Shown here in pieces: positions 1 to 6,555 of a stretch of DNA of 8,451 nucleotides (its first letter is position 1; each line of letters starts with the position of its first letter). The notes below the pieces were generated by a model. That model worked only from the letters and a program-made list of their open reading frames with translations, did not search any database and was not told where the DNA came from. The translations under genes were made by a program, and so were the position numbers. Source of the DNA: RGIG9041 sp045593905 (lineage in GTDB: Bacteria; Bacillota; Clostridia; Oscillospirales; QAKW01); assembly GCA_045593905.1 (NCBI GenBank), contig JAZNXL010000010.1, positions 1 to 8,451 of the forward strand, in the 5' to 3' direction.

Positions 1-1
1 C

Positions 2-463
2 GATACTTCTTCCGTTGTTGCGACCGGCTATGCCTTCTCAGAAGGCGCAGGTGATTTTGCCACAATGGTAAAGCTCACAAGAACCCTTGCGATTATTCCT
101 ACCGTTATTACCTTTGCTTTTGTGCAGCTCCGTCTTAAGCGTAAAGAAGCTCTTGCAAACAGCCAAAACGGAAGCAAACTGAAGGCAAATTTCAGAATTA
201 CAAAGATATTTCCTTGGTTCATTCTTGGTTTCCTTGCTATGTCTATTGTGGCAAGCGTGTTCCCAATTCCTGCAGCCGTTGTTTCCGGCACCAAGAGTGC
301 AAGCAAATTCCTTATGGTATGTGCATTGGCAGCCATCGGTTTGAACACATCCTTCTCAAGCATGAAGAAAGCCGGTATCCGTCCGATGATCCACGGTTTT
401 ATCATCTCGGCGTTGGTGGTTGTCGTTGCGTTGTTGGTAGAAATGGCAATGGGAATCGTATAA
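2..463 (+). CDS. YeiH-family (UPF0324) putative anion/sulfate exporter, C-terminal part
   Basis: Partial gene: the frame is already open at base 2 and ends with TAA at 461-463, leaving the last 153 residues. The first visible residues, DTSSVVATGYAFSEGAG, followed by a VKLTRTLAIIP segment, match the conserved loop and helix of the YeiH/UPF0324 family of polytopic inner-membrane proteins, often annotated as putative sulfate exporters. Hydrophobic stretches at about residues 27-43, 71-89, 102-118 and 131-150 of the fragment fit the family's last membrane spans, with a basic linker (about 43-65) between the first two. The start and any upstream promoter lie outside the window. Its base composition looks somewhat richer in G+C than the downstream genes. 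No obvious terminator follows directly; the nearest is at 632-666, beyond a structured element. The family call is firm, but the transported substrate is not proven for the family and cannot be read from this fragment. Confidence 0.88.
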   Translation, partial: DTSSVVATGYAFSEGAGDFATMVKLTRTLAIIPTVITFAFVQLRLKRKEALANSQNGSKLKANFRITKIFPWFILGFLAMSIVASVFPIPAAVVSGTKSASKFLMVCALAAIGLNTSFSSMKKAGIRPMIHGFIISALVVVVALLVEMAMGIV

Positions 464-538
464 AGAGAAATAACACTATAAGAGAGCAATGAATAAATTA
501 TCCGATGTGAGTTACACGGTATTATAAACTACACTGCC

Positions 539-591
539 GCGGTCGAAATTTTTTACAAGCGAACGCGCAATAAAAAAATTTCGAGTACCGC
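539..591 (+). other. Long imperfect hairpin, 16 paired bases
   Basis: GCGGT (539-543) pairs with ACCGC (587-591), and CGAAATTTTTT (544-554) pairs with AAAAAATTTCG (573-583). Three unpaired bases (584-586) sit on the 3' side, and an 18-base loop contains GCGAACGCGC. The pairing is seen directly; whether it acts as RNA or DNA is unknown. A weak possible -10 (TATTAT, 520-525) lies just upstream and would start a transcript close to the base of this stem. Confidence 0.5.
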
Positions 592-603
592 AAAGATATG
601 GTC

Positions 604-630
604 GTTGGTGGGCTCACGCCTCCCCACAAC
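604..630 (+). other. Second hairpin of the intergenic element
   Basis: GTTG (604-607) and TGGG (609-612) pair with CCCA (623-626) and CAAC (627-630), with one bulged G at 608 and a ten-base loop. It is markedly G+C-rich for this window and abuts the terminator hairpin that starts at 632, so the two could stack in one transcript. Confidence 0.4.
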
Positions 631-631
631 A

Positions 632-666
632 AAAAACCTGTAATCCCTTTGGGATTGCAGGTTTTT
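632..666. terminator. Rho-independent terminator, probably bidirectional
   Basis: AAAAACCTGTAATCCC (632-647) and GGGATTGCAGGTTTTT (651-666) form a 16-bp stem with a single T-G wobble and a TTT loop. The A-tract and T-tract on the two sides allow termination on either strand. On the plus strand it would end transcription from the YeiH-family gene or from the structured element. Confidence 0.85.
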
Positions 667-684
667 AATTTGCGCAAGTGTAAC

Positions 685-714
685 TTGACAAAATCAAGGC
701 ATAAATGCTTTAAT
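685..714 (+). promoter_or_regulatory. Candidate housekeeping promoter for the HTH-phosphatase operon
   Basis: A perfect TTGACA (-35) at 685-690 is followed after 18 bases by TTTAAT (709-714, five of six to the -10 consensus). Transcription would start near 721, leaving about 40 bases of leader. A closer TATAAT at 732-737 has no good -35 and would start the transcript almost on the ribosome binding site, so it is less likely. The -35 begins at the last base of the upstream inverted repeat. Confidence 0.55.
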
Positions 715-760
715 TAAATATATGTTTCAATTATAATGAAATAAAAAGGGGGCTAAAGTC

Positions 761-1780
761 ATGACACTTGGTGAAAAAATTCAAAATTATAGAAAAAGGC
801 TCGGTCTATCACAAGAGGAACTTGGACAAAAACTGCTTGTAAGCAGGCAAACAGTAAGTCTTTGGGAAAAGGACCAAACCGTTCCGACTATTGATAATTT
901 AAAGCTTTTAAAAAGTATTTTTAATGTTTCGATTGATGAAATACTTAACGAGAAGGACAAAACAGAAACAAACATAAACTCAAACTCACTTGATACAATT
1001 TGTGCATCTTTGACCTATGCTATGGGAATCGACGCGCCCAAATATGCGGCAGCGCCCAATTTTGAACTGACTAATTATATCGACAAGGTGTTTGACGGTC
1101 AAAAAGCTGACCGCATTGTTATGTACAACCCCGATGCTATTGCACAGTGGATATATAAAAAATACCCGCAGTTTTTCACTAATGTTCAGGCCCGCATTGA
1201 TGTTGAAATTCCTTTGGCCGCGGTTATGCCGTCAGTAACCCCTGTTTGCTTTGGTACAATGTATACAGGAGCACAGCCGTCAGTTCACGGTATTCAAAAA
1301 TACGAAAAGCCTGTTATAACTATCGACACTATATTTGACGCACTTATCCGCGCGGGCAAAAAGGTGGCAATTATTACATACAAAAAGTGCAGTATCAGCC
1401 GAATTTTTTTAGAGCGCGATGTTGACTACTATCATTTTGAAGATGGCAGCATTGCCGATGTCAACGCAAAGGCTATGGAAGTTATTCTTAAAGACGAGCA
1501 CGATTTTATTGTAATCTACAACGGCAACTACGACTCGGTTATGCACAAAAAAGGTACCGAGAGCATAGAGGCACTTGGCGAGCTTGCTATTAACTGTCAC
1601 ATCTTCAGCTGCATATCGGAGCTTATAAAAACTCATTGGCAGCACCACAACACACTTGTTGGTTTTGCAATGGACCACGGCTGCCACGAAATAGACAGCG
1701 GTTGCGGTGACCACGGACTTGATATGCCCGAAGACCTTAACATTACACACCTTTATAAAGGATACCCCAAGCAAAAATGA
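761..1780 (+). CDS. XRE-family HTH domain fused to alkaline-phosphatase-superfamily domain
   Basis: 339 residues. Residues about 5-60 are a typical XRE/Cro helix-turn-helix, with LSQEELGQKL then VSRQTVSLWE as the turn and recognition helix. Residues about 90-335 resemble the alkaline phosphatase/phosphopentomutase/phosphodiesterase fold. Candidate metal ligands and nucleophile, by eye, are D125 (NPDAIAQW), T160 (MPSVTPVCFGTMYTG), D258 and H262 (YDSVMHKKG), D305 and H306 (MDHG), and H318 (GDHGLD). The H306-to-H318 spacing is close to that in phosphopentomutase, and all key positions seem kept, so it is probably an active metallo-phosphohydrolase. The domain is short for the superfamily, with no large cap. 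The start is supported by AAGGGGG (746-752), 8 bases upstream. Its stop overlaps the next start as ATGA, suggesting translational coupling with a second phosphatase. The HTH suggests DNA binding and perhaps autoregulation; the substrate is unknown. Confidence 0.85.
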   Translation: MTLGEKIQNYRKRLGLSQEELGQKLLVSRQTVSLWEKDQTVPTIDNLKLLKSIFNVSIDEILNEKDKTETNINSNSLDTICASLTYAMGIDAPKYAAAPNFELTNYIDKVFDGQKADRIVMYNPDAIAQWIYKKYPQFFTNVQARIDVEIPLAAVMPSVTPVCFGTMYTGAQPSVHGIQKYEKPVITIDTIFDALIRAGKKVAIITYKKCSISRIFLERDVDYYHFEDGSIADVNAKAMEVILKDEHDFIVIYNGNYDSVMHKKGTESIEALGELAINCHIFSCISELIKTHWQHHNTLVGFAMDHGCHEIDSGCGDHGLDMPEDLNITHLYKGYPKQK

Positions 1781-2343
1781 AAGTATATGTAATCCGTCAC
1801 GGCGAAAGCGAAACGAATCTGAACAAAAAATGGACCGGCTGGCTTGATGTTCACCTTACCGACAAAGGAATAAAAGACGCAAAAAAAGCAGGCGAGTTTT
1901 TAAAACCCGTTACTTTTGACAAAATTTTTACAAGCGACCTTGTGCGAGCTATCGAGACGGCGCAAAATGCTATTGCTAATTGTAATTATGAGCCGTCGCC
2001 TCTACTACGTGAGATAAACGTTGGTACACTTGCAAACAAACCGCTATCTGTTTTGTCTGATGAGCAAAGAGAACGTACCAGAAATCACGGATATCAAGAT
2101 TTTGATGGTGAAACAAAAGAGCAATTTAACGCTCGTATCGTCAAGGCAATAAAACTATTTGAGGCGCAAGACTGCCAAAACGTAGCGGTGTTTACACACG
2201 CAGGCTGGATGCGCGGTATGCTCGACATCATTATCGGCAGCTACATACCAAGAAAACAACTGCTTTGCAACAACTGTGCCATCGCGATTTTTGAATACCA
2301 AGACCAAAATTGGCAGCTCCACAGCTGGATAAATCTTTCTTAA
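1777..2343 (+). CDS. Histidine phosphatase family protein (phosphoglycerate-mutase-like)
   Basis: 188 residues, the usual length for a single-domain histidine phosphatase. The catalytic signature RHGE lies at 7-10, with H8 as the expected phospho-accepting histidine. R57 in TSDLVRAIETA, E79 in LREINVG and H141 in FTHAGWMRGML supply the rest of the expected phosphate pocket and acid-base set. There is no signal peptide or membrane segment, so it should be cytoplasmic. The start overlaps the preceding stop by four bases (ATGA). The only purine-rich site, AAAGGA at 1757-1762, is 14 bases away, so translation probably depends on ribosomes finishing the upstream gene. Family members act on sugar phosphates, nucleotides, cobalamin intermediates and other small phosphoesters, and sequence alone does not choose between them. 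Coupling to an alkaline-phosphatase-fold protein suggests sequential or related dephosphorylation steps, which is inference. Confidence 0.9.
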   Translation: MKVYVIRHGESETNLNKKWTGWLDVHLTDKGIKDAKKAGEFLKPVTFDKIFTSDLVRAIETAQNAIANCNYEPSPLLREINVGTLANKPLSVLSDEQRERTRNHGYQDFDGETKEQFNARIVKAIKLFEAQDCQNVAVFTHAGWMRGMLDIIIGSYIPRKQLLCNNCAIAIFEYQDQNWQLHSWINLS

Positions 2344-2346
2344 ACC

Positions 2347-2375
2347 AAAACCTCTAACTTTTGTTAGAGGTTTTT
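2347..2375. terminator. Rho-independent terminator after the phosphatase pair
   Basis: AAAACCTCTAAC (2347-2358) pairs perfectly with GTTAGAGGTTTT (2363-2374) around a TTTT loop, and a further T follows. It begins three bases after the histidine-phosphatase stop codon and closes the two-gene unit. Confidence 0.9.
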
Positions 2376-2434
2376 ATAATATTGAATATATTTTTTGTTT
2401 ATGCTATGCTTGATTTGAAAAATTTTTTAAAAAA

Positions 2435-2463
2435 TGTGACTTTTTGGTTTTGTAAATCGTTTT
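2435..2463 (+). promoter_or_regulatory. Candidate ECF-sigma promoter, probably autoregulated
   Basis: TGTGAC (2435-2440), a T-rich 17-base spacer and CGTTTT (2458-2463) resemble ECF-type promoters, which have an AAC/GAC-like -35 and a CGT-containing -10. Transcription would begin near 2469, placing the AGGAG ribosome site (2470-2474) almost at the 5' end of the message. No convincing housekeeping promoter is seen in 2376-2434. The gene behind it encodes an ECF sigma factor, so self-activation is a reasonable inference. Confidence 0.5.
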
Positions 2464-2483
2464 AGTTATAGGAGAACAAAAAA

Positions 2484-2978
2484 TTGCACCTTTTTAACTC
2501 TAAAAAACCAAATATTGATGCGGTGTTTTCGCGTTATGGCGATATGTTATACAGATTAGCTCTTGCACGGCTTGGCAGCGACGCAGACGCTCAGGATGTT
2601 GTACAAGATGTGTTTGTAAAATATCTATCTAAAACACCTGAGTTTAATAGTGACCAACACCAAAAAGCGTGGCTTTTAAAAACCGCCATAAACTGTTGTC
2701 ACGACCTGACAAAAAAACAAAAGGTAAGAGAATACTTACCGCTTGATGAGGCTTATGGCATTGCCGCCCACAACAACGACGGAGTAAAAGATTTACTAAG
2801 TCTTTTACAGCAGTTGCCGCCCATATACAAAGACGTAGTCATTGTTAACTGTTTAGAAGGCTTTACGCTGGAACAAACTGCCGATATTTTGGAAATCTCG
2901 CTATCAGCCGCAAAAATGCGACTGTCACGCGCAAGAGAAATACTTAAAATTTTAAGAAAGGAGGAAACCGATGTTTAG
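2484..2978 (+). CDS. ECF-type RNA polymerase sigma factor (sigma-70 family)
   Basis: 164 residues, the standard length of a minimal two-domain ECF sigma factor. Region 2 spans about 14-80, with FSRYGDMLYRLALARLG and the DAQDVVQDVFVKYL helix that contacts core polymerase and the -10 element. Region 4 spans about 103-157, with LLQQLPPIYKDVVIVNCLEG and the TLEQTADILEISLSAAKMRLSRAR helix-turn-helix that reads the -35. The start is a TTG codon, supported by AGGAG at 2470-2474 nine bases upstream and by the lack of another suitable start before region 2. The stop TAG overlaps the next gene by eight bases, as expected for a sigma factor made together with its anti-sigma partner. An ECF-like promoter lies directly upstream. 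The natural regulon beyond this operon is not visible here. Confidence 0.95.
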   Translation: MHLFNSKKPNIDAVFSRYGDMLYRLALARLGSDADAQDVVQDVFVKYLSKTPEFNSDQHQKAWLLKTAINCCHDLTKKQKVREYLPLDEAYGIAAHNNDGVKDLLSLLQQLPPIYKDVVIVNCLEGFTLEQTADILEISLSAAKMRLSRAREILKILRKEETDV

Positions 2979-3477
2979 CGATAAAGAAATTAGCGCCTAT
3001 AACAGCATAAAGGCGCCTGACGAGCTTTATAAAAAAATATCAAGGACTAAAAAAACATATAAACTACCGCTTTATATTGCGACTGCCGTTGCGGCATCGT
3101 TTGTATTTATAATATCGGGATATTTTTTAACACCAAAAAGCAGCATTATCGTAAACGGTCAAAAGCTTACCGACTCGGTTGTGTTTTACGACACCACCTC
3201 GGCTAGCGCAAGAAATGTTTCCTCAACAATATTGGTACCTATTGAAATTAAAGTTAACGGTAATACAACCGTATCGGTTTCACAGGGTAACATAATAAGT
3301 GTTAACAACGAGCCTAAAAGCGAGATTGAACTTTCAGATTCAGGGATAGTATGGTGGGAAATATCCCCCGAGCAAGCTGACGGCATTTTCAAAATGCAAA
3401 TTACAGATAAAAAAGGTGTTAAAACAATTAGTCTCAAATACCAAAACACAAAAATTACAGTAACTAAGGAGAAGTAA
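2971..3477 (+). CDS. Probable membrane-anchored anti-sigma factor
   Basis: 168 residues. An N-terminal cytoplasmic part of about 30 residues (with YNSIKAPDELYKKI) is followed by one membrane span at about 32-53 and an outside domain of about 115 residues that is rich in beta-forming sequence. The short N-terminal helix with a KAPDEL-type motif is often seen in clostridial anti-sigma factors encoded beside ECF sigma genes. There is no zinc-binding HxxxCxxC motif, so it is not a classical ZAS-type anti-sigma. The start is backed by a near-perfect AAAGGAGG (2957-2964) six bases upstream and overlaps the sigma gene by eight bases. It should hold the sigma factor at the membrane until an external signal releases it. 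The role rests on topology and position; the outside domain has no family I recognise. Confidence 0.8.
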   Translation: MFSDKEISAYNSIKAPDELYKKISRTKKTYKLPLYIATAVAASFVFIISGYFLTPKSSIIVNGQKLTDSVVFYDTTSASARNVSSTILVPIEIKVNGNTTVSVSQGNIISVNNEPKSEIELSDSGIVWWEISPEQADGIFKMQITDKKGVKTISLKYQNTKITVTKEK

Positions 3478-3479
3478 AA

Positions 3480-4055
3480 ATGAAAAAGATTATTGCACTT
3501 GTATTGGTAGCGCTTATGGTTATGTCAATGACAGCCTGCACCAAAACCGAAAACAAAGATGGCGGCGAAACAAAAGAGCCCACAACAGTTGGCGAAATTT
3601 TATTAGCTGATTTTAAAGCTGACACAAACGGTACTGCAGGGGAAATCGCCGAACGTTTAATCGGCAACGAAATCATTGAGTTTATGGGCGGCGCAACACC
3701 CGTTGAAGAAGGTCTTTTAAGCGGTTTTGACAACACCGAAATCAAAGGCTTTAAAGAAGGCGCTATGTTTGGCCCCATGATGGGTTCAATCGCTTTTGTA
3801 GGCTACGTTTTCGAGCTCGAAGACGGCGCTGACGTTGAAGCATTCAAAACAACTTTAAAAGACAGCGCTAATATGCGTTGGAACATCTGCGTTGAAGCTG
3901 AAGAACTCATCGTTGAAAACGAAGGTAATAAAGTATTCTTTATTATGTGCCCCAAAAGCTTTGAGCAGCCCGAAACCGAAGGTGAAGTAGGCGATATGGA
4001 TATGGGCGTTGGCGAAGATATGATTCCCGCTGAAGACGGTATAACATTAGAATAA
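3480..4055 (+). CDS. Predicted lipoprotein of unknown function
   Basis: 191 residues. A basic start (MKK), a hydrophobic stretch and the lipobox MTAC predict lipidation at C20, so the mature protein would sit on the outer face of the membrane. A short charged linker follows, then a domain at about 37-162 with the segments GFKEGAMFGPMMGSIAFVGY, FELEDGADVEAFKTTLKD and NKVFFIMCPKSFE. The acidic tail (about 163-191) is rich in Glu, Asp and Met. I recognise this as the kind of small lipoprotein found in Clostridia but cannot assign a function. AAGGAG (3466-3471) is eight bases before the ATG, and only two bases separate it from the anti-sigma gene. It is the last gene before a strong hairpin, then the MBOAT gene, so it may be a sensor or accessory of the sigma module or of the acylation pair. 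Its codon choice looks more biased than its neighbours', which hints at high expression. Confidence 0.85.
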   Translation: MKKIIALVLVALMVMSMTACTKTENKDGGETKEPTTVGEILLADFKADTNGTAGEIAERLIGNEIIEFMGGATPVEEGLLSGFDNTEIKGFKEGAMFGPMMGSIAFVGYVFELEDGADVEAFKTTLKDSANMRWNICVEAEELIVENEGNKVFFIMCPKSFEQPETEGEVGDMDMGVGEDMIPAEDGITLE

Positions 4056-4063
4056 TTTGTTGT

Positions 4064-4089
4064 TTCAGCACGGCAACAGCCGTGCTGAA
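4064..4089 (+). promoter_or_regulatory. Perfect 11-bp hairpin between lipoprotein and MBOAT genes
   Basis: TTCAGCACGGC (4064-4074) pairs exactly with GCCGTGCTGAA (4079-4089) around an AACA loop. It lacks the long T-run of the other terminators here; the downstream bases are CTTGTTATAAGG. It is therefore more likely a leaky terminator, an RNA-processing site or a 3'-end stabiliser that lowers acyltransferase expression relative to the lipoprotein. The MBOAT ribosome site (4098-4103) starts only nine bases after the stem. Confidence 0.6.
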
Positions 4090-4108
4090 CTTGTTATAAG
4101 GAGAAAAA

Positions 4109-5482
4109 ATGCTCTTTTCAAGTATTCCTTTCTTGTTTTATTTTTTACCCTGCGTATTAGTCCTTTACGCACTGTCACCAAAAAAACTTAAAAACTTTAC
4201 ACTGCTTATTTGCAGTATGGTGTTTTATGCCTGGGGCGAGCCAAGGCTTGTTTTTTTAATGCTCATAACCGTTTTGGGCGGATATATTTTAGGTCTACTA
4301 ACCCAAATATATCCAAAATATAAAAAGGTGTTTTTAATACTGTCTATTGTAATGTGCCTTGGTTTTTTAGGCTATTTTAAATACGCCGACTTTTTTATAA
4401 GCAATATTAACACCTTAACAGGCCTATCAATACCGCTTTTAAAGGTAACGCTGCCTATTGGCATCAGTTTTTATACCTTTCAGTTGCTCAGCTATAACAT
4501 TGACGTTTACAGAGGTGACGTACCCGCTCAAAAAAACTTTGTTGATTTGGCGGCATACATCTCGCTTTTTCCCCAACTTATTGCAGGACCTATTGTAAGA
4601 TACAGCGATATTGCCGAGCAACTACGCACACGAACACACAGCTTTGAAAAGACCGCACTTGGTATAAGACGCTTTGTTTTAGGTCTTTCAAAAAAGATAT
4701 TAATAGCCAATGTGCTTGGAGAAATTTGCGAGATTTTCAAAGCATCAAACGACAAAAGCGTATTGTTCTTTTGGCTTTATGCAATCGCATTTTCGCTTCA
4801 CATCTATTTTGACTTTTCAGGCTACAGTGATATGGCTATAGGCCTTGGCAAAATACTCGGCTTTGAGTTTTTAGAAAACTTTAACTACCCCTACATTTCA
4901 AAAAGCATAACTGAGTTTTGGCGCAGATGGCATATGTCACTCGGCTCGTGGTTTCGAGACTATGTGTATTTTCCGCTCGGCGGCTCCCGTGTTGGAAAAT
5001 TCCGATTGCTGTTTAACCTGTTTACAGTTTGGATGTTAACAGGCTTTTGGCACGGCGCTGACTGGACTTTTATTATTTGGGGGCTGTTTTTTGCCGTTTT
5101 GCTTATTTTAGAAAAAACATTTCTTTTGAACTTGTTAAAACGCTCTAAAATATTAAGCAGAATTTATGTTTTGCTCTGCGTTGTTATAAGCTTTGTTATA
5201 TTTAATGCATCAGGTGCAAAAGAGGCATTCGAGTATATTGGCGGTATGTTTGGCGCGGGTAATTATCCGCTCGTATCTTACGAAACAGTATACTATTTTA
5301 AAAACTATTTGTTTGTTTTAGTACTCGCCGTAATTGGCGCAACACCACTGCCGAAAATGTTGGCATCAAAACTAAAAATGACAAAATGGCTTGAACCGAT
5401 TGCACTTTTAATGCTGCTTACAGTTGTTAGCGCATACCTTGTTGACGGCTCGTTCAATCCGTTTTTATACTTCAGATTTTAA
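4109..5482 (+). CDS. MBOAT family membrane-bound O-acyltransferase (AlgI/PatA-like)
   Basis: 457 residues, a usual length for bacterial AlgI/PatA/DltB-type members, with many hydrophobic spans from the N-terminus (LFSSIPFLFYFLP, the typical opening) to the C-terminus. Diagnostic segments are LPIGISFYTFQLLSYNIDVYRG (about 115-136), QLIAGPIVRY (156-165), YFDFSGYSDMAIGLGKILGF (233-252), ITEFWRRWHMSLGSWFRDY (267-285) and TGFWHGADWTFIIWG (311-325). H315 is the expected catalytic histidine and H275 is also conserved. Such proteins move acyl groups, usually acetyl, across the membrane to a partner that acylates an exported polymer. The next gene encodes just such a partner 11 bases downstream. AAGGAG (4098-4103) is five bases before the start. 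The acceptor (peptidoglycan, teichoic acid or exopolysaccharide) cannot be told from sequence; no polysaccharide synthesis genes are in view. Confidence 0.93.
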   Translation: MLFSSIPFLFYFLPCVLVLYALSPKKLKNFTLLICSMVFYAWGEPRLVFLMLITVLGGYILGLLTQIYPKYKKVFLILSIVMCLGFLGYFKYADFFISNINTLTGLSIPLLKVTLPIGISFYTFQLLSYNIDVYRGDVPAQKNFVDLAAYISLFPQLIAGPIVRYSDIAEQLRTRTHSFEKTALGIRRFVLGLSKKILIANVLGEICEIFKASNDKSVLFFWLYAIAFSLHIYFDFSGYSDMAIGLGKILGFEFLENFNYPYISKSITEFWRRWHMSLGSWFRDYVYFPLGGSRVGKFRLLFNLFTVWMLTGFWHGADWTFIIWGLFFAVLLILEKTFLLNLLKRSKILSRIYVLLCVVISFVIFNASGAKEAFEYIGGMFGAGNYPLVSYETVYYFKNYLFVLVLAVIGATPLPKMLASKLKMTKWLEPIALLMLLTVVSAYLVDGSFNPFLYFRF

Positions 5483-5493
5483 GGAGGTAAGCT

Positions 5494-6555
5494 ATGAAAA
5501 TACAAAAGTATTTAACAGTTTTTTTGTGTTCGTTTTTTGTGCTTGCTTTGTCGTTTTGGTGCTTTTTTATAAAAACCCCCGACTACTCAGATGCCGAGCG
5601 CCGAGTGCTTGCAAAATTCCCCGAAATAACTTGGCAAAACATAAAAACAGGTAAGTTTTCAAGCGATTTCGAGACCTATGCAACCGAACGCTTCCCCCTT
5701 CGCGATGGTTGGCGCAGTATCAAAGCGTATACAAGATTAAACCTGTTTTTGCAAAACGAAAACAATAACATTTTTGTAAAAGACGGTCATATTTCAAAAA
5801 CCGAATATCCGTTAAATCATGAGATGCTTGATTATGCGGCTTGTCTGTTTACAAACGTTAAAGAACAACACTTTAAAAACAACAAAACTTATCTTGCAAT
5901 AATACCCGATAAAAACAAATATATTGCCGATTTAAAGTTGGACTACGACGAGCTCGAAAAATATATGCAAAACGCCTTGCCGTTTTGTACTCCTATACAA
6001 ATTGGCAAGCTTTTATCGGCAGATGATTATTATTTTACTGATAGCCATTGGAAACAAGAAAACATTATAGACATTGCAAAACACATTGCAAACTCAATGG
6101 GTACCGACATACCGACCGACTATAAAACAAACGTTTTAACAACCGATTTTTACGGCGTATACGCAGGTCAGTCGGCACTTAAAGTCAAGCCCGACACAAT
6201 AAACTATCTTACAAACGATAATATAAACAACCTGGAAGTTACAGGCGCAAGCGCCGTTTATGACTTTAAAAAGGCAAATAGCAAAGACCCGTACGAATTC
6301 TTTTTGTCGGGTAATCAACCGCTTGTTACAATTAAAAACCGGGGCAGTACAACCGATAAAAAACTGATTGTATTCAGAGACTCGTTTGCATCGTCAATAA
6401 TGCCGCTTTTGGCACAAGGCTATTCGCAGGTAACAATGGTTGACCTACGATATATAAACTCTTCGCTTTTAAGCCAATACGTTGATTTTGAAGATGCTGA
6501 TATACTGTTTTTATACAGCTCATCGGTTTTAAACAATTCAACATCAATGAAATAA
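5494..6555 (+). CDS. DHHW family protein, AlgJ/AlgX-like SGNH-fold acetyltransferase partner
   Basis: 353 residues. One N-terminal hydrophobic segment at about 7-27 serves as a signal anchor, placing the rest outside the cell. The region after it (YSDAERRVLAKFPEIT, then FETYATERFPLRDGWR) is typical of DHHW/AlgJ proteins. The name motif appears as TDSHW at 182-186, so the first His of DHHW is Ser here. Like AlgX/AlgJ, the family has a Asp-His pair and a Ser: D183 and H185, with S297 in VFRDSFASS, form a plausible catalytic set. The protein would take the acyl group delivered by the MBOAT protein and place it on a surface polymer. AAGGAGG (5481-5487) overlaps the MBOAT stop and is six bases from the ATG, so the two are co-translated from one message. 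The operon ends at a terminator immediately after this stop. Confidence 0.9.
   Translation: MKIQKYLTVFLCSFFVLALSFWCFFIKTPDYSDAERRVLAKFPEITWQNIKTGKFSSDFETYATERFPLRDGWRSIKAYTRLNLFLQNENNNIFVKDGHISKTEYPLNHEMLDYAACLFTNVKEQHFKNNKTYLAIIPDKNKYIADLKLDYDELEKYMQNALPFCTPIQIGKLLSADDYYFTDSHWKQENIIDIAKHIANSMGTDIPTDYKTNVLTTDFYGVYAGQSALKVKPDTINYLTNDNINNLEVTGASAVYDFKKANSKDPYEFFLSGNQPLVTIKNRGSTTDKKLIVFRDSFASSIMPLLAQGYSQVTMVDLRYINSSLLSQYVDFEDADILFLYSSSVLNNSTSMK

Larger units (their letters stand above)
510..685. repeat. Structured intergenic element with 8-bp terminal inverted repeats
   Basis: This is most of the roughly 300-base gene-free gap. AGTTACAC at 510-517 is the exact reverse complement of GTGTAACT at 678-685. 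Between them lie a long imperfect hairpin (539-591), a second GC-rich hairpin (604-630) and a terminator-like hairpin (632-666). No open reading frame of note runs across it. The inverted ends and nested structure suggest either a small non-autonomous mobile element (MITE-like) or a transcribed structured RNA ending at the terminator. No clear target-site duplication is visible beside the inverted ends. The terminal bases overlap the candidate -35 box of the downstream gene, so the element may supply part of its promoter. The boundaries rest only on the short inverted repeat and are tentative. Confidence 0.45.

Noticed and set aside
28..489. Minus-strand open frame of 153 codons opposite the YeiH-family gene
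   Set aside because: It mirrors a clearly conserved membrane protein on the plus strand, has no ribosome site, and its hydrophobicity is a by-product of the opposite strand.
1409..1774. Minus-strand open frame of 121 codons within the phosphatase-fold gene
   Set aside because: It lies fully inside a gene with recognisable catalytic motifs, and its protein resembles no family.
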